A stretch of 64,000 nt of DNA. It comes from CAIKMD01 sp035552195 (GTDB taxonomy: Bacteria; Pseudomonadota; Alphaproteobacteria; ATCC43930; CGMCC-115725). The position numbers were made by a program, and so were the translations under genes. The number at the start of each line of letters is the position of its first letter. Within the stretch, counting starts at the first letter, position 1. The stretch is taken from positions 11,057-75,056 of the forward strand of contig DASZLU010000149.1 of assembly GCA_035552195.1 (NCBI GenBank), in the 5' to 3' direction. This document shows, one piece after another, positions 24,386 to 32,680 of the stretch. Below the pieces are notes generated by a model. The model worked only from the letters and a program-made list of their open reading frames with translations. It was not told the origin of the DNA and searched no databases.

Positions 24386-25962
24386 CGCGCGCCGCTGAGC
24401 GTAACCGAAGGACGGCAGGGCGAAGCGGCGTTGCAGATCGGCCCGTTCGCGCCATCGGGTGCGTGAATATCGGCGAAACGCGCGCCTTCAATATCGTCGA
24501 ACCAGAACAGGGGGACTTCGCTTGCCGTGGCGGCTGCAGGCAGCGGCTTGGCGGCGGCGCTGGTTTTGAGGCGCAGATTCTCGATCGCCAGCGTCTCGAC
24601 ATGACGCGCGAAAAGAAAACGCGCCGGTAGCGGCCCGAACATTCCGGCTTCGGGATAGTCGCTGGCTTTCTCGGGCGGGGCAGCTTCGCTGGCCGCGAAA
24701 CCGACGGCGAGCGGAATCCAGCCGCCACCTTCCGCTGTCGCCGGCGCACCGTGCTGCACCAGCTCGATATTGCGCAGCGTGACGTCGGCGATGCGATGGC
24801 CAGGAATGCCGGCGATCGCCAGCGGCATGCGAAAGCCGTCGCAGGTAAGATTCTCGACCGAGACCCCGGTGAAAGGCGCGACCGTCGCGCCTGCCGGCGC
24901 GCGCAGCCGGCTGCCGAGACGCATAAACAGCGGCGCGTCCTGAATGTTGCGCATGGCAATATCGCGGATGCCGACATTCTTCAGCGCCCCGCCATCGACG
25001 GCGAGCAGCGGAATGCCAAGCGCGTTCCAGATCAGGCAATTCTCGACCGATATGCGCTCGAAGCCCCAGCAGGATTCGGTGCCGATCTTGATGCGCGCCT
25101 TCATGCCCTCGCTGGCGCTGATCGCGACGCGGCTGCCGTCGTAGAGCGTGCCGGGCCGAAAGCCGCCGGTCACGAGACAGTTTCTGATCTGCACATTCGC
25201 CGTCGGCCGGCGGTAACCGAGCGCGTTCGAGGATTTGAGCACGATGCTGTCGTCGTGCGGCGTGTTGAAAGCGCTGTCTTCGACGACGACGTTCTCGCAG
25301 CAATCGATATCGATGCCGTCGCGGCCGACATCGACGAGAATCCGGCTGATTTTCAGATTGCCGACGCCCGTGGCGAGGATCGCGATATGCGGCGTGCCGG
25401 TGACGCTGAAGCCGCTGAGGCTGACATTGCGGCATTCCTTCAGCGCGATGATCTTGTCGGCGCCGCCGCGTGTCGCCGCGGTATAGGATATCTCGCCGCG
25501 GCTGAGGCCTTTCCCACAGATAAGGCCGGGACCGGCGATGGCGACGTCTTTGACGCCGACGCCGCAGATCATGCTGTTATGCCAATGGCTGTGGCCGAAA
25601 TCCTGATACTGATCCCAGCGGTTGGGCTGGAAGAGATCGAAATGCTCGCTCGGCGCCGCGCGCAGAATGGCGCCGCGCTCGAGATAGAGCGTGATCCCAT
25701 CTTTCAGATGGATCGTGTGGCAAAGGTAATCGCCCGCCGGAATGCGGACGATGCCGCCGCCCTGGGAAGCGGCCGTCTCGATCGCGGCGTTGATCGCCTG
25801 GGTGTCGATATTGCGTCCGTTGCCGGCGGCGCCGTAGGCGCGCACATCGATGGCATCCGGCGCAGCCGCGGGTAGCCTCTTCGCGGCCATAGTCGATGAT
25901 AGCGCCGCGAGCGCGGTCGCGAGCAAAAAGTCGCGGCGAGAGCGAGTGGGATGGGACCGCAT
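24382..25962 (-). CDS. Tat-exported right-handed beta-helix protein, GH28 (polygalacturonase)-like
   Basis: About 526 residues from ATG 25962. A twin-arginine signal (SRRDFLLATALAAL) is followed by the pectate-lyase-type opening DVRAYGAAGNGRNIDTQAIN. The middle holds repeated beta-helix coils (DGIDIDCCENVVVED, TPHDDSIVLKSS, ARIKIGTES), where GH28 enzymes carry their three catalytic Asp and the RIK motif. The Asp pairs and RIK are visible; the GHG motif is not obvious. It probably acts on an acidic polysaccharide outside the cytoplasm, or is an enzyme-like binding protein. A GTG at 26058 would add 32 residues before the Tat signal. Confidence 0.78.
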   Translation of the reverse strand: MRSHPTRSRRDFLLATALAALSSTMAAKRLPAAAPDAIDVRAYGAAGNGRNIDTQAINAAIETAASQGGGIVRIPAGDYLCHTIHLKDGITLYLERGAILRAAPSEHFDLFQPNRWDQYQDFGHSHWHNSMICGVGVKDVAIAGPGLICGKGLSRGEISYTAATRGGADKIIALKECRNVSLSGFSVTGTPHIAILATGVGNLKISRILVDVGRDGIDIDCCENVVVEDSAFNTPHDDSIVLKSSNALGYRRPTANVQIRNCLVTGGFRPGTLYDGSRVAISASEGMKARIKIGTESCWGFERISVENCLIWNALGIPLLAVDGGALKNVGIRDIAMRNIQDAPLFMRLGSRLRAPAGATVAPFTGVSVENLTCDGFRMPLAIAGIPGHRIADVTLRNIELVQHGAPATAEGGGWIPLAVGFAASEAAPPEKASDYPEAGMFGPLPARFLFARHVETLAIENLRLKTSAAAKPLPAAATASEVPLFWFDDIEGARFADIHAPDGANGPICNAASPCRPSVTLSGAR

Positions 25963-26204
25963 GGACAGGGCAGCAAATCCTGGCGTCTGGTTCCCGGATT
26001 TGACTGCCGGCACAGCCGCCGGCCACGCAAACCGGCGGGCAAATAAAAACGCCGCCACGCTAGAGCAAAAGCCTTAACGAATGGGTAACCACGACTACGT
26101 AGTGGGCGGCGCAGATTGCCGCAGGCGGCGGTGTAATGTTCGGCGAATGACTCCCAATTCAGCCGGATTGCAGGCCGCAGCGGCGCAGGCTTAGACTTGG
26201 TCTT

Positions 26205-26229
26205 AGCCGCAAAACGCGTAAACGCGGCT
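26205..26229 (+). other. Hairpin immediately upstream of a ribosome site
   Basis: AGCCGC (26205-26210) and GCGGCT (26224-26229) can pair around a loop that itself contains the palindrome ACGCGT. The stem ends one base before AGGGAGGGG, the ribosome site of the binding protein at 26240. It may affect mRNA stability or translation. The remaining ~240 bases back to 25963 show nothing else I can name. Confidence 0.5.
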
Positions 26230-26239
26230 CAGGGAGGGG

Positions 26240-27265
26240 ATGATGCGTGCAAAGAAGCTTGCCGCTTGTGTCGCAGCAATCATGGCTGGAGCGCTGCTGG
26301 CGCCGGCGGCTCATGCCGATCCGGTGAAAATCCGGCTTTCCTATATCGTGCCGGTGTCCAACTGGGCGACAATCCTCTTCGCCAAGCCCGAAATGGCGAA
26401 GCATCTCGACAAGACCTACAGCTTCGAAGCGGTCCATTTCCAATCGACGCCGACTTTGATCCAGGCGCTCGCGGCCGGCGAAATCGAGATCGCCAATCTC
26501 GGTTTCACCTCGCTGCCGCTCGCCATCACCAACGCGAAGATGAACGACCTGCGCATCATCTCGGACGAGCTGCAGGACGGTGCGCCCGGCTATTACAGCA
26601 ATGAATACCTCGTGCGGGACGATAGCGGCATCCAAAAGGTCGAGGGCCTCAAGGGCAAGGTGCTGGCGACCAATGGCTATGGCAGCGGCACCGATATCCC
26701 GCTGCGCATCATGCTCGCCAAGCACGGGCTCAACGACAAGAAGGACGTGAGCATCATCGAAGCACCGATCCCGACCATGGGTGCGATGTTGAACGAGAAG
26801 AAAGTCGACCTGATTGCCTGGGTGCTGCCTTTCACCGCCGATCCGAAGGTGCATCAGAACGCGCGTGCGCTCTTCACCGCGAGCGACGCGGTCGGCGTCA
26901 ATCAGCTTGGCATGTGGGTGACGAAAAGCGAATTCATCGCCAGGAACCGCGCCGCGATGACCGATTTCATGGAAGATGCGCTGCGCGCCGAACGCTGGTA
27001 TTTCGATCCCGCCAACCACGCAGAGGCGGTGAAGATCGCGGTCGAGGCGACCAAGATCCCGGCGCCGGTCTGGGATAGCTGGCTCTTCAAAAAAGACGGC
27101 GCGCACGGCGACTACTACCGCAATCCCGACGGCCTCCCGGATGTCGCGGGACTCCAGAAGACGATCGACGAGCAGGTGAAGTACGGCTACCTCAAGCAAG
27201 GCGTCGATGTGAAGAAATTCACCGACTTCTCGCTCGTCGAAGCCGCGGCGAAGCGGCTGAAATAG
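26240..27265 (+). CDS. ABC-type solute-binding protein, NMT1-like, subgroup C
   Basis: A 341-residue periplasmic binding protein with signal peptide MMRAKKLAACVAAIMAGALL...AHA and mature start DPVKIRLSYIVPVSNW. Shared blocks with the protein at 61899-62903 (HFQSTP/HFQGSP, DLRIIS/DLRIIA, DGAPGYYSNE/DGAPGGYSNE, the NPDGLPD/DPNGMPD C-terminal motif, VEAAAKRLK end) show that these two form their own subgroup, distinct from the tandem array. A decayed copy of its 3' end lies at 31522-31604. AGGGAGGGG precedes the ATG. No transport partner is linked. Confidence 0.88.
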   Translation: MMRAKKLAACVAAIMAGALLAPAAHADPVKIRLSYIVPVSNWATILFAKPEMAKHLDKTYSFEAVHFQSTPTLIQALAAGEIEIANLGFTSLPLAITNAKMNDLRIISDELQDGAPGYYSNEYLVRDDSGIQKVEGLKGKVLATNGYGSGTDIPLRIMLAKHGLNDKKDVSIIEAPIPTMGAMLNEKKVDLIAWVLPFTADPKVHQNARALFTASDAVGVNQLGMWVTKSEFIARNRAAMTDFMEDALRAERWYFDPANHAEAVKIAVEATKIPAPVWDSWLFKKDGAHGDYYRNPDGLPDVAGLQKTIDEQVKYGYLKQGVDVKKFTDFSLVEAAAKRLK

Positions 27266-27332
27266 CCGTCACAGCGCTGTAACCCGCACATCCCGTCGCC
27301 GCGGTAGGATGCCGTGAGGTCGGGAGGTGAAG

Positions 27333-29213
27333 ATGCGGCAGTTGTACGCGGCGTTGATGATCAGTTGGGCTCTCACGGCGCTGGGATTTCCGGCGGCAGC
27401 GACGCCGCTGCAATCCAATGACGTTATAACGACGACGCCGATCAAGCACGTCATCATTATCCTCGGCGAGAACCGTACCTTCGATCATCTCTTCGGCGTC
27501 TATCAGGCGCGGCCGGGGCAAAGTGTTTTCAACATCCTCTCCGAAGGCATCGTCAATGCCGATGGCACGCCGGGACCAAACTTCGCCAAGGCAGCGCAAG
27601 CACGCGCGAATGTCGCTGATACGTTCCAGATGGCGCCGGCGAGTAAGGAGCTTTACGCACGATTGCCGCCGGCGATGACTGACTCGGCGCCGTCGCAGCC
27701 AGCGCGCGACGATCCGCCCTTCACGTCGCTTGCGGCCGCGTTGGCGATGGATGAGGCGCTGCTACCGTCCGATCAAAAGCTGCTGCTGACCGGCGCGACG
27801 GGTTTGCCGAAGAACGCGATCGATACACGCATCGCCAACGCGACCGCGCTGGCGAACGGGCCTTACCCGCTGACACCGGGCGCCGCTTACGACGCCTACA
27901 CAGGCAATCCGACGCATCGCTTCTTTCAGATGTGGCAACAGCTCGATTGCGCGGCTGCCCGTGCCAGCGCCGCGAATCCCAGCGGCTGTCTCGGCGATCT
28001 TTTCGCCTGGGTCGAGACCTCGGTCGGGCCGGGCAGCAACGGCAAGCCGCAACCCGCCGGCTGGAACGAGCAAAGCACGGGCGAGGGCTCGGCGGCGCTC
28101 GGCTATTACAACATGGCGCGGGGCGACGCGGCTTATTTCAAGGAACTAGCCGATCAGTATACGCTTAGCGACAATTACCACCAAGCGGTGATGGGCGGCA
28201 CGGGCGCCAATCACGTCATGCTCGGCACTGGCGATATGGTCGCTTTCAGCGATGCAGCCTTCAACGCCGCCAAGCCGCCCGAGAATCAGATCGAGAATCC
28301 CAATCCGCAGCCGGGCACCAACAATTTCTATACGCAGGATGGCTATGGCGGGGGCTCCTATGTCGCTTGTGCCGATCGCGATGCGCCGGGTGTGGCGCCG
28401 ATCCTCGATTATCTCGCGGCATTGCCGTACAAGCCGAAGTCGAATTGCGAGCCGGGGCATTACTACCTCGTCAACAACTACGCGCCGGGCTATCTCGGCA
28501 ACGGCACCGTCAACACGGCCGGCAAATTCGTCATCGCACCATCGCATTTGCGGACTATCGGCGACGCGCTTTTGGCGAAGGGGGTCTCGTTCCGCTATTA
28601 CGGCGAGGGCTGGAACCGCTACGTGCAGGATCCTAAGGACCGGCTCCACTGCGATATCTGCAACTTTCTGCAATACACCGCGTCGATCATGACCGATCCG
28701 GCGCTGCGCCACGCGCATATCCAGGATCTCGCCGATTTCTACAATGATGTCGAGGCCGATGCCTTGCCCGCGGTGTCCTTCGTCAAACCGAGCTCGATCA
28801 ATGATGGCCATCCCGCGAGTTCGAAGCTCAACATCCTCGAGGCCTTCTCGCGCCGGCTCATCCTGGCGGTGCAGGCGCAGCCCGACCTCTGGGCCGATAC
28901 GGTGATCTTCATCACCATGGACGAAGGCGGCGGCTATTGGGATTCGGGCTATGTCCAGCCGATCGACTTCTTCGGCGACGGCACGCGCGTTCCGCTGATC
29001 GCGGTGTCGCCTTTCTCCCGCAGTGGCCGGGTCGTGCACAGCTACACCGACCACGTCTCGCTGTTGAAATTCATAGAGAAGAACTGGTCGGTTCCACCGG
29101 TCACGGCGCGCAGCCGCGACAATCTGCCGAACCCAACAGCAAGCGCCGCCAATCCTTACGTGCCGGCCAATCCGCCGGCGATCGGCGATCTCACGGACAT
29201 GTTTAGCTTCTAG
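27333..29213 (+). CDS. Secreted alkaline-phosphatase-superfamily phosphoesterase (phospholipase C/AcpA type)
   Basis: A 626-residue exported enzyme. ATG 27333 lies 5 bases after GGGAGG; an in-frame GTG overlaps that site. A Sec signal peptide (MRQLYAALMISWALTAL...AAA) precedes PIKHVIIILGENRTFDHLFG, the N-terminal metal-binding block of bacterial phospholipase C and acid phosphatase A. Further blocks are NHVMLGTGD, FITMDEGGGYWDSG and RVPLIAVSPFSRSG near the C-terminus, which complete the metal site. It hydrolyses phosphodiesters or monoesters in the periplasm or outside. The neighbours do not point to one substrate. It is convergent with a DUF899 gene, with stops overlapping by four bases. Confidence 0.88.
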   Translation: MRQLYAALMISWALTALGFPAAATPLQSNDVITTTPIKHVIIILGENRTFDHLFGVYQARPGQSVFNILSEGIVNADGTPGPNFAKAAQARANVADTFQMAPASKELYARLPPAMTDSAPSQPARDDPPFTSLAAALAMDEALLPSDQKLLLTGATGLPKNAIDTRIANATALANGPYPLTPGAAYDAYTGNPTHRFFQMWQQLDCAAARASAANPSGCLGDLFAWVETSVGPGSNGKPQPAGWNEQSTGEGSAALGYYNMARGDAAYFKELADQYTLSDNYHQAVMGGTGANHVMLGTGDMVAFSDAAFNAAKPPENQIENPNPQPGTNNFYTQDGYGGGSYVACADRDAPGVAPILDYLAALPYKPKSNCEPGHYYLVNNYAPGYLGNGTVNTAGKFVIAPSHLRTIGDALLAKGVSFRYYGEGWNRYVQDPKDRLHCDICNFLQYTASIMTDPALRHAHIQDLADFYNDVEADALPAVSFVKPSSINDGHPASSKLNILEAFSRRLILAVQAQPDLWADTVIFITMDEGGGYWDSGYVQPIDFFGDGTRVPLIAVSPFSRSGRVVHSYTDHVSLLKFIEKNWSVPPVTARSRDNLPNPTASAANPYVPANPPAIGDLTDMFSF

Positions 29214-29782
29214 CGGTAATGAAGCTGCGGCCGGAAATTCGCGGCGCCGCCGGGTAGCAGATCGAGCAAATGCCATAGCGCGCAAAAATCGTCGCCGATG
29301 TCGCAGGGCGTTGAAGAGGTGCGGACGATCCGCCCGCTTTCCGTTCTGAACACGGAGATGCCCGGCAGCCAGGTGCCGCGCTCGGACCGGAAGCCCATAT
29401 CGGCGGCGAAGCTGGAGCCCTGATGGCTGACCATCGCGAAACGCCAGCCGCGCTCAGCCGCCAGGGCCTGTTGAATCTGCGGCGGATCGGGGCTCGAGAT
29501 CACGAAGGCGGCGCGCGTGATTAGGTGATTGTAGATGCCGTTATAGCCATCGGCCCAGAGCGTGCAGTTGGGGCAGGAAGCGCCCATGTTGTGGATCATG
29601 ATGAGGTCATGTCGGTCGCCGAAGAGATCGGATAGGCGCCGCGGTCCTTCGGGTGTCGCGAATTCGTAATTCTGCACGTCTTCGGGCGGGGCAGCGGCGC
29701 GGATCGCGCGCATCTCGCGGCGCAGCTCCGCGATCCGATGACGGTATTCGGTCAGCGTTGCCGCCGTGTCTCGATCAATCAT
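29210..29782 (-). CDS. DUF899 thioredoxin-like protein (short form)
   Basis: A 190-residue cytoplasmic protein. It shows the DUF899 pattern LSDLFGDRHDLIMIHNMG, then a CPNCTLWADGYNG segment corresponding to the thioredoxin-like CxxC position, and a WLPGISVF strand. DUF899 proteins have a thioredoxin fold, but their chemistry is poorly known. It is the last gene of an operon of four (NTF2-like, ArsR-type regulator, two DUF899 proteins), 15 bases after its longer paralogue. Confidence 0.85.
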   Translation of the reverse strand: MIDRDTAATLTEYRHRIAELRREMRAIRAAAPPEDVQNYEFATPEGPRRLSDLFGDRHDLIMIHNMGASCPNCTLWADGYNGIYNHLITRAAFVISSPDPPQIQQALAAERGWRFAMVSHQGSSFAADMGFRSERGTWLPGISVFRTESGRIVRTSSTPCDIGDDFCALWHLLDLLPGGAANFRPQLHYR

Positions 29783-29797
29783 TACGTCGCTCGCCGG

Positions 29798-30502
29798 TCA
29801 CCGCGGATATTCGTCGTGACGCCGGACCCAGGCTTGGGGGAAGGGCAGGCCTTCCTCGTGGCGGCCTTCGGGCGTCAGGTCGAGATAATGATAGGCCGCG
29901 TTCATCATGTCGACGCCGCGTGAGTAGCACGAGTAGGTGTGATAGACGGCGCCGTCATCGTCGCGATAGAACACGCTGATGCCGTGGCGCTCGCCGAACG
30001 GCTTTTCGAAGCGGTAATTGTAGTAGGCTTGGCCCTTCGCTTGCTCTTCGGGCGTCTCGCTCACTTGATAATCGTGGTTGAAATCGCTGCCGAAGGACGA
30101 CAGCCATTTGAAGCTCCAACCCATGCGCCCGCGATAGGCTTCGATCTTCTCGAACGGCGCGCGTGAGACCGCGACCATGGTCACATCGCGCTGCGCGAGG
30201 TGGATGGCGAAGCCGTTATAGCCATCGGCCCAGAACGAGCAATGCGGGCAGCCGGCGTTCCAGCTCGGATCGAACATGAAATGCTGGGTGATGAGCTGGC
30301 GGCGGCCGGCGAAAAGATCGGCGAGGGTTTCCTTGCCGTTTGATCCGTCGAACATATAAGGCTTGTCGACGCGCGCCCAAGGCAGATCGCGCCGCTCCTG
30401 GCTGAGTTGGTCGCGCAGCTTCGTGAATTCCTTTTCCCTGTCAAGAAGACGCTTGCGAGCCTCGATCCATTCTTCCCGCGACACCACCGCATGCTTTGTC
30501 AT
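29798..30502 (-). CDS. DUF899 thioredoxin-like protein (long form)
   Basis: A 234-residue protein starting at ATG 30502, after AGGAGGCGTCGCT. It has the typical N-terminus of the family (VVSREEWIEARKRLLDREKEFTKLRD), LADLFAGRRQLITQHFMF, and the CPHCSFWADGYNG thioredoxin-like motif, then a C-terminal HTYSCYSRGVDMMNAAYHYLDL block. This is the common full-length DUF899 form, often placed beside ArsR-type regulators as here. The operon order suggests it is controlled by the upstream regulator. Its function is not established; a redox or thiol role is inferred from the motif. Confidence 0.9.
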   Translation of the reverse strand: MTKHAVVSREEWIEARKRLLDREKEFTKLRDQLSQERRDLPWARVDKPYMFDGSNGKETLADLFAGRRQLITQHFMFDPSWNAGCPHCSFWADGYNGFAIHLAQRDVTMVAVSRAPFEKIEAYRGRMGWSFKWLSSFGSDFNHDYQVSETPEEQAKGQAYYNYRFEKPFGERHGISVFYRDDDGAVYHTYSCYSRGVDMMNAAYHYLDLTPEGRHEEGLPFPQAWVRRHDEYPR

Positions 30503-30528
30503 AGCGACGCCTCCTGTGGGGTTTGAGA

Positions 30529-30948
30529 TCAAGGTGCGCGTGTGTCTCGTTTCTTGGGCTTGCTGGCGCGGCGCAACGGGCGTGTGCGACGCTTGTCGAT
30601 ATCGTCGAGCGCGAGGGCCAGCACGTCGAATTGTTGCTGCCAGTATTTGCTATAGCGATTGATCCACAAGGCGGCGTTGAAGATCGGCCCGGCATCGAGA
30701 TTACAGCGCGCGATCCGGCCGGTCCGCTCTTGCTGGATCAGTCCCGCGCGCACCATCACCTGGATATGCCGCGACACCGCCTGCAGCGAGATCTCGAACG
30801 GTGCCGCAAGCTCCGAGACAAGCTGCGGACCCGCTGCAAGCCGCTCGAGAATCGCGCGCCGGCATGGGTCGGATAGCGCGAAGAACACCCGGTCGAGAAT
30901 CTCGTCGCCGGCGGCGAGGAACTGGACCGCGGCGGCGCTCAAGCTCAC
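30529..30948 (-). CDS. ArsR-family transcriptional regulator
   Basis: A 139-residue winged-helix protein with the family signature RVFFALSDPCRRAILERLAAGP, then VSELAAPFEISLQAVSRHIQVM as the recognition helix region and a basic tail. No metal-binding cysteine box (ELCVCD) is seen, so it is of the non-metal type that often pairs with AHSA1 or DUF899 proteins. Its ATG overlaps the stop of the upstream NTF2-like gene (ATGA). It most likely binds the dyad at 31449-31485 and represses its own operon. Confidence 0.92.
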   Translation of the reverse strand: MSLSAAAVQFLAAGDEILDRVFFALSDPCRRAILERLAAGPQLVSELAAPFEISLQAVSRHIQVMVRAGLIQQERTGRIARCNLDAGPIFNAALWINRYSKYWQQQFDVLALALDDIDKRRTRPLRRASKPKKRDTRAP

Positions 30949-31406
30949 GGCGCGCTGCTCGGAAGCGTCGAGTAATGCTGCTCGATCAGCGACCAGCCGC
31001 TCGGCTGCTTGATCCAGGTATAGCTCTGTCGCAGGAAGAAATTGGTAACGTGACCATTGCGATCGATGAACATCGCGTCGTTGTAGCGGCTTACCACCGC
31101 GATCCGGCCATCATAGACATGAATGGCGGTCTGCCGCGGCGTCACACGATGCGTCGGAAAGGCCTGCATCGTGCCGGCATAGTAGGCGCGCAGATCGTCC
31201 TTGCCCTCGATGCGAAACGGCACATTGGGAGGCGAGAACATGGCGTCGTCGGCATAAGGCGCCATATAGGCATCGAGGTTCCCGGCGTTGAAGTTCTGAT
31301 CGAGCTGCTGCATCAGCTGCGCGACCTCTACGACCGGCTCGGCGCCGAGCGCGGGAGAGGCACCGACGAGAAGCCAGACGGCGAGCAGAAGTTTCGGACG
31401 ACGCAT
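30945..31406 (-). CDS. Secreted NTF2-like (SnoaL/DUF4440-type) protein
   Basis: A 153-residue protein starting at ATG 31406, after GGGAGAGAG; the open frame continues upstream through the operator. Residues 1-22 form a signal peptide (MRRPKLLLAVWLLVGASPALG). The rest matches the cone-shaped NTF2 fold of DUF4440/SgcJ-like proteins (NAGNLDAYMAPYADDAMFS, QPSGWSLIEQHYS). It is the first gene of the ArsR/DUF899 operon and therefore directly downstream of the putative operator. A binding or small-molecule isomerase role is possible; none is proven. Confidence 0.82.
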   Translation of the reverse strand: MRRPKLLLAVWLLVGASPALGAEPVVEVAQLMQQLDQNFNAGNLDAYMAPYADDAMFSPPNVPFRIEGKDDLRAYYAGTMQAFPTHRVTPRQTAIHVYDGRIAVVSRYNDAMFIDRNGHVTNFFLRQSYTWIKQPSGWSLIEQHYSTLPSSAP

Positions 31407-31448
31407 CGGCTCTCTCCCGACGAAAACGCTGCATCTGCCGATGATATT

Positions 31449-31485
31449 ATCAACGTATAGATTGATAGTCAATCGTTGCGTTGAT
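31449..31485. promoter_or_regulatory. Nested inverted repeat, probable ArsR-type operator
   Basis: The inner arms GATTGA (31460-31465) and TCAATC (31469-31474) and the outer arms ATCAACG (31449-31455) and CGTTGAT (31479-31485) share one centre at 31467. It is a 37-base dyad 43 bases upstream of the first gene of the NTF2-like/ArsR/DUF899 operon. AT-rich dyads of this kind are typical ArsR-family binding sites. Confidence 0.72.
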
Positions 31486-31521
31486 TATCCGCACGGCCAA
31501 CACCGCCGCCGAGGATGCGAT

Positions 31522-31604
31522 CGGGCAATCCCGACGGCCCTCCCGATGTGGCGGCGATGCAGAAGACGATCGACGAGCAGCCGCTGCGGCGAATCGGCTG
31601 AAAC
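31522..31604 (+). pseudogene. Remnant of an NMT1-like solute-binding protein gene (3' end)
   Basis: One frame reads NPDGPPDVAAMQKTIDEQ and then stops shortly after. This matches NPDGLPDVAGLQKTIDEQ near the C-terminus of the binding protein at 26240-27265. The remaining bases (CGCTGCGGCGAATCGGCTGAAA) match the last codons of that gene after an internal loss of roughly 60 bases. There is no start or body, so this is a leftover of a deleted or rearranged paralogue. It sits in the otherwise gene-free stretch 31407-31707. Confidence 0.75.
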
Positions 31605-31621
31605 AACGTAAGCGTGTCTAA

Positions 31622-31691
31622 CGTCATTGCGAGCGAAGCGATCCAGTGATAGACGCAGACTGGATTTTCGGCCTTCGGCCTCGCAAAGACG
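31622..31691. repeat. Palindromic repeat, family R1, degenerate
   Basis: Begins with the intact CGTCATTGCGAG end and ends with the altered CTCGCAAAGACG. The inner GAAGCGATCCAG / CTGGATTTTC arms are partly decayed. It lies between the solute-binding-protein remnant and the 3' end of an amidohydrolase gene. Confidence 0.8.
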
Positions 31692-31707
31692 CACGAGGAA
31701 AGCGCGT

Positions 31708-32670
31708 CTAAATCTTCAGCAGCCGCTTGGCGTTGTGGCCGAGGATCTTGCCTTTGTCGGTCGCGTTGAGTTGCAAGGCCGCCATCCAATCGGTGCCGGC
31801 TTTGCTATCGACGTACGGGTAGTCCACCGAGAACAGCACGCGGTCGATGCCCATTTCGGTGATCGTGAAATTCAGCGCCGGCGTCGAGTAATAGCCGCTG
31901 GTCGTGATGTAGAAATGGTCGCAAAAGATATCGCGGAAAGTCTTGCCGTCCGCGGTCAGGCTGCGCAGCGTCTCGCTCTCGCGATGCAACAGGAAGGGCA
32001 ATGTCTCGCCCATATGGCCGAGGATGATCTGCAGCTTCGGGTATTTCTCGAACACGCCTGACAGCACCATGCGCAGGCCGATGGTCGCGGTCTCCATCGT
32101 GAAGCCCCAGGCGGCGCCGACGAGTTGGGGGTGCTTCGTGAGATAATCTTTGAGATAGATATCGGCGACGCGCTCATCCATCGTCGCCGGATGGATGTAG
32201 ATCGGCACGTCGAGCGCGGCGGCGCGTTCCCACATCGGCCAGAAGCGCTCGTCGTCGAGGAAGACGCCGTTGCTCGGCCCGTGCACTATCGCGCCTTTGA
32301 AGCCGAGCTTGGTCACCGTCCGCTCGAGTTCGTCGGCCGCTGCCTTCGGGTCGGGCGTCGGCAGATTGGCGAAGCCCATGAGCCGGCTCGGATAGGGCTT
32401 GCACTTCTCGGCGACGTAATCGTTCGAGATACGCGCGAGGCGCACGGCGCTTTCCCTGTCCATGCGCTGAGTCGACGGCATGCCGTGGCCGAGGATCTGC
32501 ACGTCGATCCCGGCCTCGTCCATGGTCGCGATACGCCGCGGCCCGATCTCGTAGAGCCGCTCCATGATCTCGTTGGAGCGATGGCTGCCGGCATCGCCGC
32601 CGCTTTTCTTGACGACGTCGCTATGCCAGTAATGTTCCTCGAGCGCGATGACCGGGTGGTTTTGGATCAT
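31708..32670 (-). CDS. Amidohydrolase-family decarboxylase, gamma-resorcylate decarboxylase-like (copy 2)
   Basis: A 320-residue TIM-barrel metalloenzyme. The ExH motif at residues 11-13 (ALEEHY), in place of the usual HxH, together with a His in PIYIHPA and an Asp in FSVDYPY, reproduces the metal site of nonoxidative aromatic acid decarboxylases such as gamma-resorcylate and dihydroxybenzoate decarboxylases. These remove or add CO2 on hydroxybenzoates. GGGAGG precedes the ATG, 10 bases after the stop of a close paralogue, so the two form an operon. Which acid is used is unknown. Confidence 0.85.
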   Translation of the reverse strand: MIQNHPVIALEEHYWHSDVVKKSGGDAGSHRSNEIMERLYEIGPRRIATMDEAGIDVQILGHGMPSTQRMDRESAVRLARISNDYVAEKCKPYPSRLMGFANLPTPDPKAAADELERTVTKLGFKGAIVHGPSNGVFLDDERFWPMWERAAALDVPIYIHPATMDERVADIYLKDYLTKHPQLVGAAWGFTMETATIGLRMVLSGVFEKYPKLQIILGHMGETLPFLLHRESETLRSLTADGKTFRDIFCDHFYITTSGYYSTPALNFTITEMGIDRVLFSVDYPYVDSKAGTDWMAALQLNATDKGKILGHNAKRLLKI

Positions 32671-32680
32671 CGCTGCCTCC

